Shown: positions 29,461 to 41,330 of the stretch, piece after piece
Layout: every line of letters starts with the position of its first letter
Numbering within the stretch: the stretch's first letter is position 1
Assembly (NCBI RefSeq): GCF_001014975.1
Contig: NZ_BBXA01000028.1
Coordinates: 1 to 64,000, forward strand
Direction of reading: 5' to 3'
Source: Novosphingobium sp. MD-1
GTDB taxonomy: Bacteria > Pseudomonadota > Alphaproteobacteria > Sphingomonadales > Sphingomonadaceae
DNA length: 64,000 nt
Made by a program: the position numbers and the translations under genes
The notes under the pieces: generated by a model
The model's database searches: none
What the model saw: the letters and a program-made list of their open reading frames with translations, nothing else
What the model was told of the DNA's origin: nothing

Positions 29461-30294
29461 TCAGCCGATCAGGTCGCGCAGCATCCACAGCGGCAGGTAC
29501 GGGCGGGCGAGCGCCTTGTCGAGCGCATAGGGCCACCACCCTTCGCCGAACGGGATATAGACGCGGACCGACACGCCCTGCGCGCGCGCGATGGCCATGG
29601 TGCGCCGCATCGGCAGCCCCCGCAACTGTTCGAGTTCGCACGGCGTGCCGGCGGCGCGCAAGGTGCGCAGCGCATGGTCCGCCAGCTCCGGCTTGTGCGT
29701 GGCCACGGATACCGGGGCGGTTCGACCGGCCAGCGTTTCCACCAGCGCGCGATAGGCGTGGTCCATGTCGCAATCCGGCCAATCGGGATCGGCCCATTCG
29801 CCCTTGACGAGGCGCAAGCGGGCGGTGGTGTCGCGCAGGCGCGCCGCATCGTCCAGGCTGCGCCGCCAGCGCGCGGGAAGGACGCAGCCGGTGCCGGGCT
29901 GTTCCGGGAGCAGGGCCGCCAGATATCCGTGGATCGGTTCCGCGTCCTTCAGCGCATGCGCGTCGAACAGCAAAGGCATGGCGGCGGTGCTCGCGGCCTG
30001 CGCGATGGCGGCGAAGGCGGGCTCGTCGAACGCCAGTGTGGGCAGCTTGGCCGAGAGATAGGGCGCGCCGCCCTGGCTCGCGAGCAGCGCGATGGCGGCG
30101 ATGTTCTTGGCCGCCACTGCAGCGGGTTCCGCGTCCGGCCCCGGGATGTAACCCGTTGTTACCCCGATCCCGCGCCGTTCGAGCCGCCGCGCCAGCCGCG
30201 CGACGGATCGCGCATCCGGCGCGGGCAGCAGGCGCCCCAGACGGCCGGGAAGGGCATAGCGCGCGTCACGCAGGGCGGCTTTCACGCCGCGCAT
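29461..30294 (-). CDS. proline-dehydrogenase-like protein
   Basis: A 277-residue protein resembling the TIM-barrel proline dehydrogenase family. RLRLVKGEWAD, VSVATHKPELADHALR, and the C-terminal CELEQLRGLPM...VRVYIPFGEGWWPYALDK correspond to conserved PRODH blocks that bind flavin and substrate. It is shorter than PutA, lacks the aldehyde dehydrogenase half, and appears divergent, so the substrate may not be proline. It starts in a TGATG overlap with the acetyltransferase gene upstream, so the two products probably act together. Confidence 0.72.
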   Translation of the reverse strand: MRGVKAALRDARYALPGRLGRLLPAPDARSVARLARRLERRGIGVTTGYIPGPDAEPAAVAAKNIAAIALLASQGGAPYLSAKLPTLAFDEPAFAAIAQAASTAAMPLLFDAHALKDAEPIHGYLAALLPEQPGTGCVLPARWRRSLDDAARLRDTTARLRLVKGEWADPDWPDCDMDHAYRALVETLAGRTAPVSVATHKPELADHALRTLRAAGTPCELEQLRGLPMRRTMAIARAQGVSVRVYIPFGEGWWPYALDKALARPYLPLWMLRDLIG

Positions 30295-31460
30295 CAGGCA
30301 CCGGTTTCGGGAAACAGGCGCTGGCGCAGCCAATCGCTGCCGTCCACGGCCAGCGCCGTCAGCCCGGCGATGGAGAACGGATAGGTGCGCAGCCGCACGC
30401 ACTCGTGGTGATCGCGCGTCCACAGTTCGGAGATCCACGGCTCGATATTGCCGAGCAGCTCGTAGGCGATAAGCCCGCGCGAAGCCGCATATCGCAGCGT
30501 GTGCAGCATCAGCAGCGTTCCCGGTGAACATTTGCCGAAGCGTTCGTCGTAGCCGATCTTGAACAGCCAGAAGCGCGCGGCGTGCTCGATCGCAAGCTGC
30601 ATGGCGGCCGGCTGTCCATCGATGCGCACGAAGGCGACGCGGAACGTGCCGGCGGCACTGGCGGCGCGGAAGAAGGCTCGGAAGAAATCGGCCTTGGCCC
30701 GATCACTGGCCATGGCCGTCCCTGCCTCCTTCTTCCAGCTATGCAGTTCGACATCGAGCGCCTCGTCGAACCAGCGGTCGAAGGTGTCTGGATCGGGCGC
30801 GTGGACCTCGTAAGTCACGGCGCCCATGGCCGCGGCCTTGCGCGTGGCGCGGCGGAAGTCGGAACGGCGGCCGGCGTTGAACTGGTCTTCAGGGTGTTCC
30901 CACGCCGGTCCAAGCGTGATCGTGGGACAGGGCAGGGCGGACCGGACCGACACCAGTCCGCGCCCTTTCATCGCCGCGCGCAGCGTGGGGACGAGCAGCG
31001 ACTGCGCCGGTATCCGGTCCAGCGAGACGGGCTGCGATTGCCCGGCGATGGCCTGGGCGAGCCGGTGCGCGGCTTCGGGGCTATCATAGAGCGCATCGCA
31101 AGGTTCATAGACCTCGCGCGCGCCGGGCATCCGCCAGCGGTGTGGTCGGCTGGAAGCATCGCGATACAAGGGCAGCAGCGCCGCCAGTCCCTCCCATCCT
31201 CGCGCGGCCAGTTCCTGCCCGCCGATCTCGTGGGCGACGGCGAAAACGTTGATGTCGGCGCCGGCCAGCATCGAACAGGCCAGCGCGGTGACGAAGGCCA
31301 ATCCCTGCGTTGGCAAGGCGGCGGACGCTTCGAGCCGGGTCCATGCCGCGCAAAAGGCCGGATCGGCGAGGGCCGGGGCAAACGCCACCGTCTTGTACAC
31401 GCGCGCGGAAGCCGACCGCGGCGCGGCCTCGCCATCGATATGCGGTTGCGTGCGGATCAC
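30294..31460 (-). CDS. GNAT/FemAB-like acyltransferase (CelD/BcsL type)
   Basis: A 388-residue protein of the Acetyltransf_6 (CelD-like) type. The C-terminal half has the fold landmarks FRRATRKAAAMG, DFFRAFFRAASAAGTFRVAFVRIDGQPAAMQLA, and WLFKIGYDERFGKCSPGTLLMLH, typical for acyl transfer to an amine or sugar. The substrate is unknown. It is the first gene of a two-gene operon with the proline-dehydrogenase-like gene, an unusual pairing. Confidence 0.8.
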   Translation of the reverse strand: MIRTQPHIDGEAAPRSASARVYKTVAFAPALADPAFCAAWTRLEASAALPTQGLAFVTALACSMLAGADINVFAVAHEIGGQELAARGWEGLAALLPLYRDASSRPHRWRMPGAREVYEPCDALYDSPEAAHRLAQAIAGQSQPVSLDRIPAQSLLVPTLRAAMKGRGLVSVRSALPCPTITLGPAWEHPEDQFNAGRRSDFRRATRKAAAMGAVTYEVHAPDPDTFDRWFDEALDVELHSWKKEAGTAMASDRAKADFFRAFFRAASAAGTFRVAFVRIDGQPAAMQLAIEHAARFWLFKIGYDERFGKCSPGTLLMLHTLRYAASRGLIAYELLGNIEPWISELWTRDHHECVRLRTYPFSIAGLTALAVDGSDWLRQRLFPETGA

Positions 31461-31552
31461 TTGCCGTCCCTTCCGTCAGAGTGGCCTCTAACCGAAGGGG
31501 CTTAATTTTTCGCTGCGCGCCGGGTGGTGCAGCGGCCTGACAAAGGGGTGAT

Positions 31553-31575
31553 CGGGCAGGCGCGGGGCCTGCCCG
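31553..31575 (-). terminator. hairpin after ligI
   Basis: A 9-bp perfect stem (cgggcaggc / gcctgcccg) with a five-base loop, 10 bases past the ligI stop on the minus strand. No T-run follows, so efficiency is uncertain. Confidence 0.5.
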
Positions 31576-31584
31576 TGCGGGCTG

Positions 31585-33655
<2,071 letters not shown>

Positions 33656-33659
33656 CGGC

Positions 33660-33754
33660 CCCCCTCCCGCTTGCGGGAGGGGCTGGGGGTGGGCAGGCGG
33701 CGGGCACGGCGCTGGGACGGCCCACCCCCGACCCCTCCCGCAAGCGGGAGGGGA
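33660..33754. repeat. large inverted repeat between ligK and ligU
   Basis: Two arms of about 34 bases (33660-33694 and 33720-33753), each containing its own hairpin (cccctcccgcttgcgggagg and cccctcccgcaagcgggagg), surround a 25-base spacer. This is another dispersed palindromic family of sphingomonad intergenic regions. It fills the 123-base gap between ligK and ligU. Confidence 0.8.
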
Positions 33755-33778
33755 GTGACAGGCGCCATGTTCGCCCCC

Positions 33779-34553
<775 letters not shown>

Positions 34554-34565
34554 TAAGCGAGCGGA

Positions 34566-35720
34566 ATGAGCGAGCGGCCTCTCAATATCCGCCACTTCGC
34601 CGCGCTGGCGGCCACGGTGCACCATGGCAGCGTGACGCGCGCCGCCCGCGCCATCAACCTGACGCAGCCGGCGTTGACGCAGGCGATCGCCCGGCTGGAG
34701 GCGGACCTCGGCTGCGCGCTGTTCGAGCGCGGCGCGGCCGGCATGACGCCGACGGAACCCGCGCTGCTGCTGGCGCCACGCGCCGACGCGGCCCTGGCGC
34801 ATATCGGTTCCCCGCGCGTGACCGGCACGCAGATGCGCGCGTTCCTGGCACTGGCGCGGGCGGGTAGCTATGCCGTCGCGGCCGAGGAGACCGGGCTTTC
34901 CACCGCCTCGCTGCACCGCGCCGTGGCCGATCTGGCGGTGGCGCTGGGCCAGCGGCTGGTCGACCGGCGCGGCCGTTCGGTGATGCTGACGCCGGCCGGG
35001 GAGCGGCGCGCGCGAGGGTTCGGCCTTGCCATGGCGGAACTGCGCGCGGGCCTTGCCGAAGTGGCGGCCTGGCAGGGCAAGGCTGCCGGGCGCATCGTGG
35101 TGGGGGCAATGCCGCTGTCGCGCGCGCGCTGGCTGCCGGAAACGGTGCTGCGCTTCGTGCGCGACTGGCCGGGCGTGGATGTCGCGGTGATGGAAGGCAG
35201 CCATGCCGAGCTGGCCGGGCCGCTGCGCGATGGCGAGATCGACCTGATGCTGGGCGCCCTGCGCGAGGCGGCCCTGCTCGACGATCTGGAACAGCTCGCC
35301 GTGTTCGAGGATCGCCCCGCGCTGGTGATGCGCGCGGGCCATCCGCTGCTGGCGCTGCCCGCTGTCGATGGCGCGGCGATGACCGCCTATCCCTGGATAT
35401 TGTCGGGGCGGGACACGCCGTTGCGGCACTATTGGGAAGCGATGATGCGCGCGGTGGGGGCGGAGCCGCCGCACGTGGGCATCGAATGCGGATCGGTGCT
35501 GACGGTGCGCCAGTTGCTGCGGGGAAGCGATGCCCTGACGCTGCTGTCGCCCGCGCAACTGGCGGTGGAACTGGATGCCGGCGTGCTGGCGATGCGGCCG
35601 CCGCCGGTTCCGGTCACGCGCACGATCGGGATCACCACGCGGCAGGGCTGGCGGCCCACCGCGCCGCAGGCCGCGTTCGTCACGCTGCTGCATGAGGTGG
35701 CGCAAGCGGGTTTCGCATAA
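34566..35720 (+). CDS. ligR: LysR-type regulator with two helix-turn-helix domains (LigR-like)
   Basis: A 384-residue LysR regulator, about 80 residues longer than usual because the DNA-binding domain is present twice. The first lies at about residues 7-66 (FAALAATVHHGSVTRAARAI, then TQPALTQAIARLE), the second at about 88-147 (MRAFLALARAGSYAVAAEET, then STASLHRAVADLA). The effector-binding domain occupies about 173-375. It is divergent from ligK and followed by the lig oxidation genes, so it very probably controls both in response to protocatechuate or an intermediate. The symbol is assigned by context. Confidence 0.85.
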   Translation: MSERPLNIRHFAALAATVHHGSVTRAARAINLTQPALTQAIARLEADLGCALFERGAAGMTPTEPALLLAPRADAALAHIGSPRVTGTQMRAFLALARAGSYAVAAEETGLSTASLHRAVADLAVALGQRLVDRRGRSVMLTPAGERRARGFGLAMAELRAGLAEVAAWQGKAAGRIVVGAMPLSRARWLPETVLRFVRDWPGVDVAVMEGSHAELAGPLRDGEIDLMLGALREAALLDDLEQLAVFEDRPALVMRAGHPLLALPAVDGAAMTAYPWILSGRDTPLRHYWEAMMRAVGAEPPHVGIECGSVLTVRQLLRGSDALTLLSPAQLAVELDAGVLAMRPPPVPVTRTIGITTRQGWRPTAPQAAFVTLLHEVAQAGFA

Positions 35721-35728
35721 ATTTATGC
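35715..35728. promoter_or_regulatory. candidate LigR operator, copy 2 (perfect palindrome)
   Basis: GCATAAATTTATGC, a perfect 14-bp palindrome overlapping the stop codon of the LysR gene and 56 bases upstream of the next gene, the first of the rightward lig operon. It shares GCATAA-N4-ATGC with the site at 34540. Confidence 0.6.
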
Positions 35729-35783
35729 CCGCGCCCATCTTTGCATTTCCCGGCGCGGGCCTCTCCGCGCAGGAGGGCGATCG

Positions 35784-36671
35784 ATGGATGCCACACTTGC
35801 CCTGATCGGGTTCGGCGAAGCCGGGTCCACATTCGCCAAGGCCGCCGGCTGGGAAGCGGGCGCGCTGGCCTATGACATCAATCCCGCGCGGCGCGCGGTG
35901 ATGGAGGAGGCTGGCGTCGTCGCCTGCGCCACCGCCGAATGTGCGCTGACCAGCGCGGACTTCGCGCTTTCGCTGGTGACGGCGGATTCCGCCCTGCCGG
36001 CGGCGCGCGACTATGCCGGGTTGCTGAAGGCGGGGGCGATCTGGTGCGACATGAATTCGGTGGCGCCCGACACCAAGCGCGCCGCTGCGAAGGCGATCGA
36101 GGCGGCGGGCGGGCGCTATGTCGACGTGGCGGTGCTGGCGCCGGTCCATCCCGCGCGCATGAACGTGCCGCTGCTGCTGGCGGGCGACGCCGCGGCCGAC
36201 GCGGAAGCGTTGCTGCGTGAAGCCGGGTTCGCCAACGTGCGCATCGTGGGGGCCGAGATCGGCCGGGCGAGCGCGATCAAGATGATCCGGTCGATCATGG
36301 TCAAGGGCATCGAGGCACTGACGGCCGAGATGATGCTGGCGGCGAGCGCCGCCGGCGTGGTCGACGAGGTGCTGGCCTCGCTCGACGCCAGCGAGAAGCG
36401 GGAAAGCTGGACGGTCCGCGCCGCCTACAACGTCGAGCGCATGACCACGCACGGCATTCGCCGCGCCGCCGAGATGGAGGAAAGCTGCAAGGCGCTGGAA
36501 TCGCTGGGTATCGAACCGGTGATGACCAGCGGCACCGTGCGCCGCCAGCGCGAGCAGGCCGGAAAAGCAATTCCGTTCGCATCGAGCGAGGTCGAGATGC
36601 CCAGCGCGGGTGTCTCGACTTCGCTCGACACGAACGGAGGTAGGGTTGGGATTGGAGTGACGAGCGAATGA
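35784..36671 (+). CDS. NAD(P)-dependent dehydrogenase of the DUF1932 type, repeat-extended C-terminus
   Basis: A 295-residue Rossmann-fold protein resembling 6-phosphogluconate/3-hydroxyisobutyrate dehydrogenases with a DUF1932 C-terminal domain. The dinucleotide motif is LIGFGEAGSTFA at residues 5-16. It is first in the operon with ligJABC, sharing an ATGA overlap with ligJ. Its role is not clear; reduction or oxidation of an open-chain pathway intermediate is plausible. From about residue 263 the chain is encoded by a palindromic repeat (FASSEVEMPSAGVSTSLDTN), so the natural C-terminus has been replaced or extended. AGGAGGG six bases before the ATG fixes the start. Confidence 0.88.
   Translation: MDATLALIGFGEAGSTFAKAAGWEAGALAYDINPARRAVMEEAGVVACATAECALTSADFALSLVTADSALPAARDYAGLLKAGAIWCDMNSVAPDTKRAAAKAIEAAGGRYVDVAVLAPVHPARMNVPLLLAGDAAADAEALLREAGFANVRIVGAEIGRASAIKMIRSIMVKGIEALTAEMMLAASAAGVVDEVLASLDASEKRESWTVRAAYNVERMTTHGIRRAAEMEESCKALESLGIEPVMTSGTVRRQREQAGKAIPFASSEVEMPSAGVSTSLDTNGGRVGIGVTSE
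36572..36638. repeat. palindromic repeat inside the 3' end of the dehydrogenase gene
   Basis: Imperfect inverted repeat of about 28-base arms: tccgttcgcatcgagcga (from 36572) against tcgctcgacacgaacgga (ending 36638). The two arms differ at only a few positions. The element belongs to the TCGAGCGAAGTCGAGAC-type dispersed family. It is translated in frame as the tail of the upstream protein and ends about 30 bases before ligJ. Confidence 0.8.
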
Positions 36672-37689
36672 CCATGATCATCGACTGCCACGGCCACTAC
36701 ACCGTGCTGCCCAAGGCGCACGACGAATGGCGCGAGAAGCAGAAGGCCGCGTTCAAGGCCGGGACCGAGTGCCCGCCCTATCCCGAAATCTCGGACGACG
36801 AGATCCGCGAGACGATCGAGGGCAACCAGCTGCGCCTGCTCAAGGAACGCGGCGCGGACATGACGATCTTCAGCCCCCGCGCTTCGGCGATGGCGCCGCA
36901 TGTGGGCGACCAGTCGGTTGCGGTGAAGTGGGCGCAGGTCTGCAACGATCTGATCGCGCGCGTGGTGCGCCTCTATCCCGAAACCTTCGCGGGCGTGTGC
37001 ATGCTGCCGCAGTCGCCCGAAGCGGACATGACCAGCTCGATTGCGGAGCTGGAGCGCTGCGTCAACGAGCTGGGCTTCATCGGCTGCAACCTCAATCCCG
37101 ATCCGGGCGGCGGGCACTTCAAGCATCCGCCGCTGACGGACGAATACTGGTTCCCGTTCTACGAGAAGATGGTGGAACTGGACGTGCCGGCGATGATCCA
37201 CGTTTCGGGTTCGTGCAACCCGGCGATGCACGCCACCGGCGGCTATTACATCGCGGCCGACACGATCGCCTTCATGCAGTTGCTGGAAGGTGACCTGTTT
37301 GGCCGGTTCCCGACCCTGCGCTTCATCATCCCGCACGGCGGCGGCGCGGTGCCCTATCACTGGGGCCGGTATCGCGGGCTGGCGGACATGCTGAAGAAGC
37401 CCGGCCTCGACACGCACCTGATGAACAACGTGTTCTTCGATACCTGCGTCTATCACCAGCCGGGCATCGATCTGCTGGCCGACGTGATCGAGAACAAGAA
37501 CATCCTGTTCGGATCGGAAATGGTCGGCGCGGTGCGCGGGATCGATCCGACCACCGGTTTCTATTTCGACGACACCAAGCGCTATGTCGATGCGCTCGCT
37601 ATCTCGGACGCGGAACGCCACGCGATCTTCGAAGGCAACGCCCGCCGCGTGTTCCCGCGTCTCGACGCCAAACTGAAGGAGAGGGGCCT

Positions 37690-37693
<4 letters not shown>
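36668..37693 (+). CDS. ligJ: 4-oxalomesaconate hydratase
   Basis: A 341-residue zinc-dependent hydratase of the amidohydrolase superfamily that adds water to the tautomerised 4-oxalomesaconate to give 4-carboxy-4-hydroxy-2-oxoadipate. The metal ligands described for LigJ are at identical positions here: His8, His10, His178 and Glu284 (in FGSEMVG), with His223 in the active site. Start in an ATGA overlap with the dehydrogenase gene and stop in a GTGA overlap with ligA. Confidence 0.97.
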
Positions 37694-38968
<1,275 letters not shown>

Positions 38969-38985
38969 CACTCCGATCCACCCTG

Positions 38986-39017
38986 CCGGGCGGCTTGCGG
39001 GCCGCCCGGTCTTTTTT
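38986..39017 (+). terminator. rho-independent terminator between ligB and ligC
   Basis: A 9-bp perfect stem (ccgggcggc / gccgcccgg), loop TTGCGG, followed by TCTTTTTT. It lies 17 bases after ligB and ends 15 bases before the ligC start, inside what is otherwise an operon. It should reduce read-through into ligC. Confidence 0.85.
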
Positions 39018-39032
39018 GAAGGAACTGACCCC

Positions 39033-39977
39033 ATGCGTATCGCCCTCGCAGGCGCCGGCGCGTTCGGCGAAAAGCACCTCGATGGCCTGAAGAACATCGA
39101 TGGCGTCGAAATCGTCTCGATCATCAGCCGCACCGGCGAACAGGCCGCCGCCGTTGCCGCCAAGTATGGCGCGAAGCATTCGTCCACCGAACTGGAAGAC
39201 GCCTTGGCGCGCGACGACGTGGACGCCGTGATCCTGTGCACGCCCACCCAGATGCACGCATCGCAGGCCATCGCCTGCATGAAGGCGGGCAAGCACGTGC
39301 AGGTGGAAATTCCGCTGGCCGATAGCTGGGCGGATTCGCAGGACGTGCTGCGCGTGCAGGAGGAAACCGGCAAGGTCTGCATGGTCGGCCACACCCGCCG
39401 CTTCAATCCCAGCCACCAGTTCGTGCACAACCGGATCAAGGCGGGCGAGTTCAACGTCCAGCAGATGGACGTGCAGACCTATTTCTTCCGCCGCAAGAAC
39501 ATCAACGCCAAGGGTGAACCGCGTTCGTGGACCGACCACCTGCTGTGGCACCACGCCGCGCACACGGTGGACCTGTTCGCCTATCAGGCGGGCAAGATCG
39601 TCAAGGCCAACGCGGTGGAAGGCCCGATCCATCCGGAGCTGGGCATCGCCATGGACATGTCGATCCAGCTCAAGAGCGAAAGCGGTGCGATCTGCACGCT
39701 GTCGCTATCGTTCAACAACGACGGGCCGCTGGGCACCTTCTTCCGTTACATCGGCGATACCGCGACCTATATCGCGCGTTACGACGATCTGGTGAATGGC
39801 AAGGAAGAGCCGATCGACGTATCGAAGGTTGCGGTCAGCATGAACGGCATCGAACTGCAGGACCGCGAATTCGTCAGCGCGATCCGCGAAGGCCGCGATC
39901 CCAACAGCTCGGTGGCCAAGGTGTTCGATTGCTACCGCGTGCTGGGCGAACTGGAACAGCAGCTCGCGCAGGGCTGA
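39033..39977 (+). CDS. ligC: 4-carboxy-2-hydroxymuconate-6-semialdehyde dehydrogenase
   Basis: A 314-residue NADP-dependent enzyme of the GFO/IDH/MocA family that oxidises the hemiacetal form of the ring-cleavage product to 2-pyrone-4,6-dicarboxylate. The Rossmann motif is ALAGAGAFGEKHLDGL; CTPTQMHASQAIACMKAGKHV and the MVGHTRRFNPSHQFVHNRI block match LigC. It has its own ribosome site (GAAGGAAC) directly after the ligB terminator. Confidence 0.96.
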   Translation: MRIALAGAGAFGEKHLDGLKNIDGVEIVSIISRTGEQAAAVAAKYGAKHSSTELEDALARDDVDAVILCTPTQMHASQAIACMKAGKHVQVEIPLADSWADSQDVLRVQEETGKVCMVGHTRRFNPSHQFVHNRIKAGEFNVQQMDVQTYFFRRKNINAKGEPRSWTDHLLWHHAAHTVDLFAYQAGKIVKANAVEGPIHPELGIAMDMSIQLKSESGAICTLSLSFNNDGPLGTFFRYIGDTATYIARYDDLVNGKEEPIDVSKVAVSMNGIELQDREFVSAIREGRDPNSSVAKVFDCYRVLGELEQQLAQG

Positions 39978-39996
39978 TTCTCCTACCGTTTCCTGG

Positions 39997-40037
39997 AAGG
40001 CCCGCTTCGCCGGTTGGTGAAGCGGGCCTTTCTGTTT
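39997..40037 (+). terminator. terminator of the ligJABC operon
   Basis: A 12-bp perfect stem (aaggcccgcttc / gaagcgggcctt) with a ten-base loop, followed by TCTGTTT, 20 bases after the ligC stop. It separates the lig operon from the next transcription unit. Confidence 0.8.
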
Positions 40038-40043
40038 GCAATG

Positions 40044-40056
40044 CTAACAATTGTGG
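40044..40056. promoter_or_regulatory. CTAACAAT box 1, upstream of the CmcJ-family gene
   Basis: CTAACAATTGTGG lies 55 bases upstream of the next gene, just after the lig terminator. It matches ten of twelve positions of the palindrome TAACAATTGTTA found at 41331 and carries the 8-mer CTAACAAT shared by four promoters in this region. Confidence 0.6.
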
Positions 40057-40110
40057 TCTTTTCTCCAGTTGGCCCGCGGGCAACGGCGGGCGCAGGAGAA
40101 GGATGCCGTG

Positions 40111-40899
40111 ATGGAAGCGCTCATCGCCTATTCGGGCCGCCGCTTCGCCCGACCGCGCTACTATGCCAACGCGCATGAGCGGGATGAGGTGGATATCGCC
40201 CCGATGCCCATGCCGATGCATGATGCGCGCGCTGGGGGAACCGCGATCGACCGTGAGGGTTTCCAGCTCGTCGCCCATCGCAGCGCCGTTTCCGATTTCG
40301 CGGACCGCGAACAGGTCGTTTCACTGCATATGCACGAGATCGCGGAGCTAGTTCGCGGGGTGACCGGGGCGGATCATGTCCACGTCGGCAGCCCCGGCCT
40401 GCTGCGCTTCAGCGAACGGTCGGGTCGGGCGGGCAGCCTCAACAATTCCATGCCGGCGCGCTTCGCGCATATCGACATTTCGGACGGGACCGCCGCGCTG
40501 TTCGGCGAACGCGGTGCGGCGGGCAGGCCGTTCGTGCGCTGCGCGCACTACAACGTATGGCGCGCGATCTCGCCCCCGCCGCAGGACGTGCCGCTGGCCC
40601 TGTGCGATGCCCGCACGCTGGTGCGGGATGACCTGATCGAAGCCGATGCCGTGTTCGATGAGGAGGGCAAGCCGGAGTGGTCGTTCGAAGGGCTGGTCGT
40701 CGCGCACAATGCCGCGCATCGCTGGAACTATTTCCCCGCGCTGACGCGCGATGAGGCGATCCTGTTCAAGACCAACGATACCGACGAGGCCAGGGCGCAT
40801 CACGTTCCCCACGTGGCGTTCGACCTGCCCGATTGCCCGCCCGACGCGCCGCCCCGCGTCAGCATCGAAATGCGCGCGACGGCCTGGTGGTGGGCGTGA
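40111..40899 (+). CDS. CmcJ/NvfI-family oxidoreductase
   Basis: A 262-residue protein of the CmcJ/NvfI family of putative Fe/2-oxoglutarate-type oxygenases or methyltransferase partners (cephamycin CmcJ, gibberellin GA4-desaturase-like). Landmarks are VRCAHYNVWRAISPPPQDVP, LALCDARTLV, and HRWNYFPALTRDEAILFKT near the C-terminus. What it acts on here is unknown; its position between the lig operon and a stilbene-cleaving enzyme suggests a methoxylated or hydroxylated aromatic. The ATG at 40111 follows AGGAGAAGG; an adjacent GTG at 40108 and an upstream frame from 40051 are alternatives. Confidence 0.75.
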   Translation: MEALIAYSGRRFARPRYYANAHERDEVDIAPMPMPMHDARAGGTAIDREGFQLVAHRSAVSDFADREQVVSLHMHEIAELVRGVTGADHVHVGSPGLLRFSERSGRAGSLNNSMPARFAHIDISDGTAALFGERGAAGRPFVRCAHYNVWRAISPPPQDVPLALCDARTLVRDDLIEADAVFDEEGKPEWSFEGLVVAHNAAHRWNYFPALTRDEAILFKTNDTDEARAHHVPHVAFDLPDCPPDAPPRVSIEMRATAWWWA

Positions 40900-41180
40900 T
40901 CCCGTCCGCCGGTGGTGTAATTGCGGCGCCCCGTGGCGCCCCCTTTGCAACAATGATTGCACCGCGCCGCTTAGAAGGCTATTTTCCCGGAAACGCTCGC
41001 TTGCCGACAAGCGCCAAAGCAAGGAGTCGCAGCCCGTTTCGTTTGAAGTCCGGACCCTGTTGATCACGCCCCACTTCACATCGCTGTACGAGCCGTTCGC
41101 CAGCGCCGGGTGTTTCAGGAAGGACTTCTGACCGGTTGGAGAGGAGGCCGATTTACCCGCTCAGCGGGAAGGCAGCTTCC
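40900..41180. other. gene-free stretch before the terminator at 41181
   Basis: No credible gene. A short hairpin (cgcttgccgacaagcg, near 41008) and a purine-rich GGAGAGGAGG at 41138 are visible. Because a strong terminator stands 280 bases downstream of the CmcJ-family stop, the stretch could be a long 3' untranslated region or could encode a small RNA ending at that terminator. Confidence 0.4.
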
Positions 41181-41222
41181 AGGACCGTCGTCGCTTTCGC
41201 GGCGGCGGTCCTTTCCGTTTTT
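41181..41222 (+). terminator. strong rho-independent terminator upstream of the stilbene dioxygenase gene
   Basis: A 14-bp stem with two G-T pairs (41181-41194 and 41199-41212), a TTTC loop, and the T-rich tail TTCCGTTTTT. It stands 281 bases after the CmcJ-family gene and about 130 before the dioxygenase gene, so the latter needs its own promoter. Confidence 0.82.
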
Positions 41223-41330
41223 GGCGCGGACGAAAAGCGCGAATGCTGCAGTTCCGCCCATTGCCAATCGTGGCGAGCGCCGTTGCGGAATCGGTTGGCA
41301 TCGCCCGTTTCACCCTGTAAGGAGAAATAA

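Noticed and set aside
33660-33754. The GC-rich inverted repeat read as a CRISPR or integron site
   Set aside because: There is only one pair of arms with no regular spacers and no cas or integrase gene nearby; it fits a dispersed intergenic palindrome.
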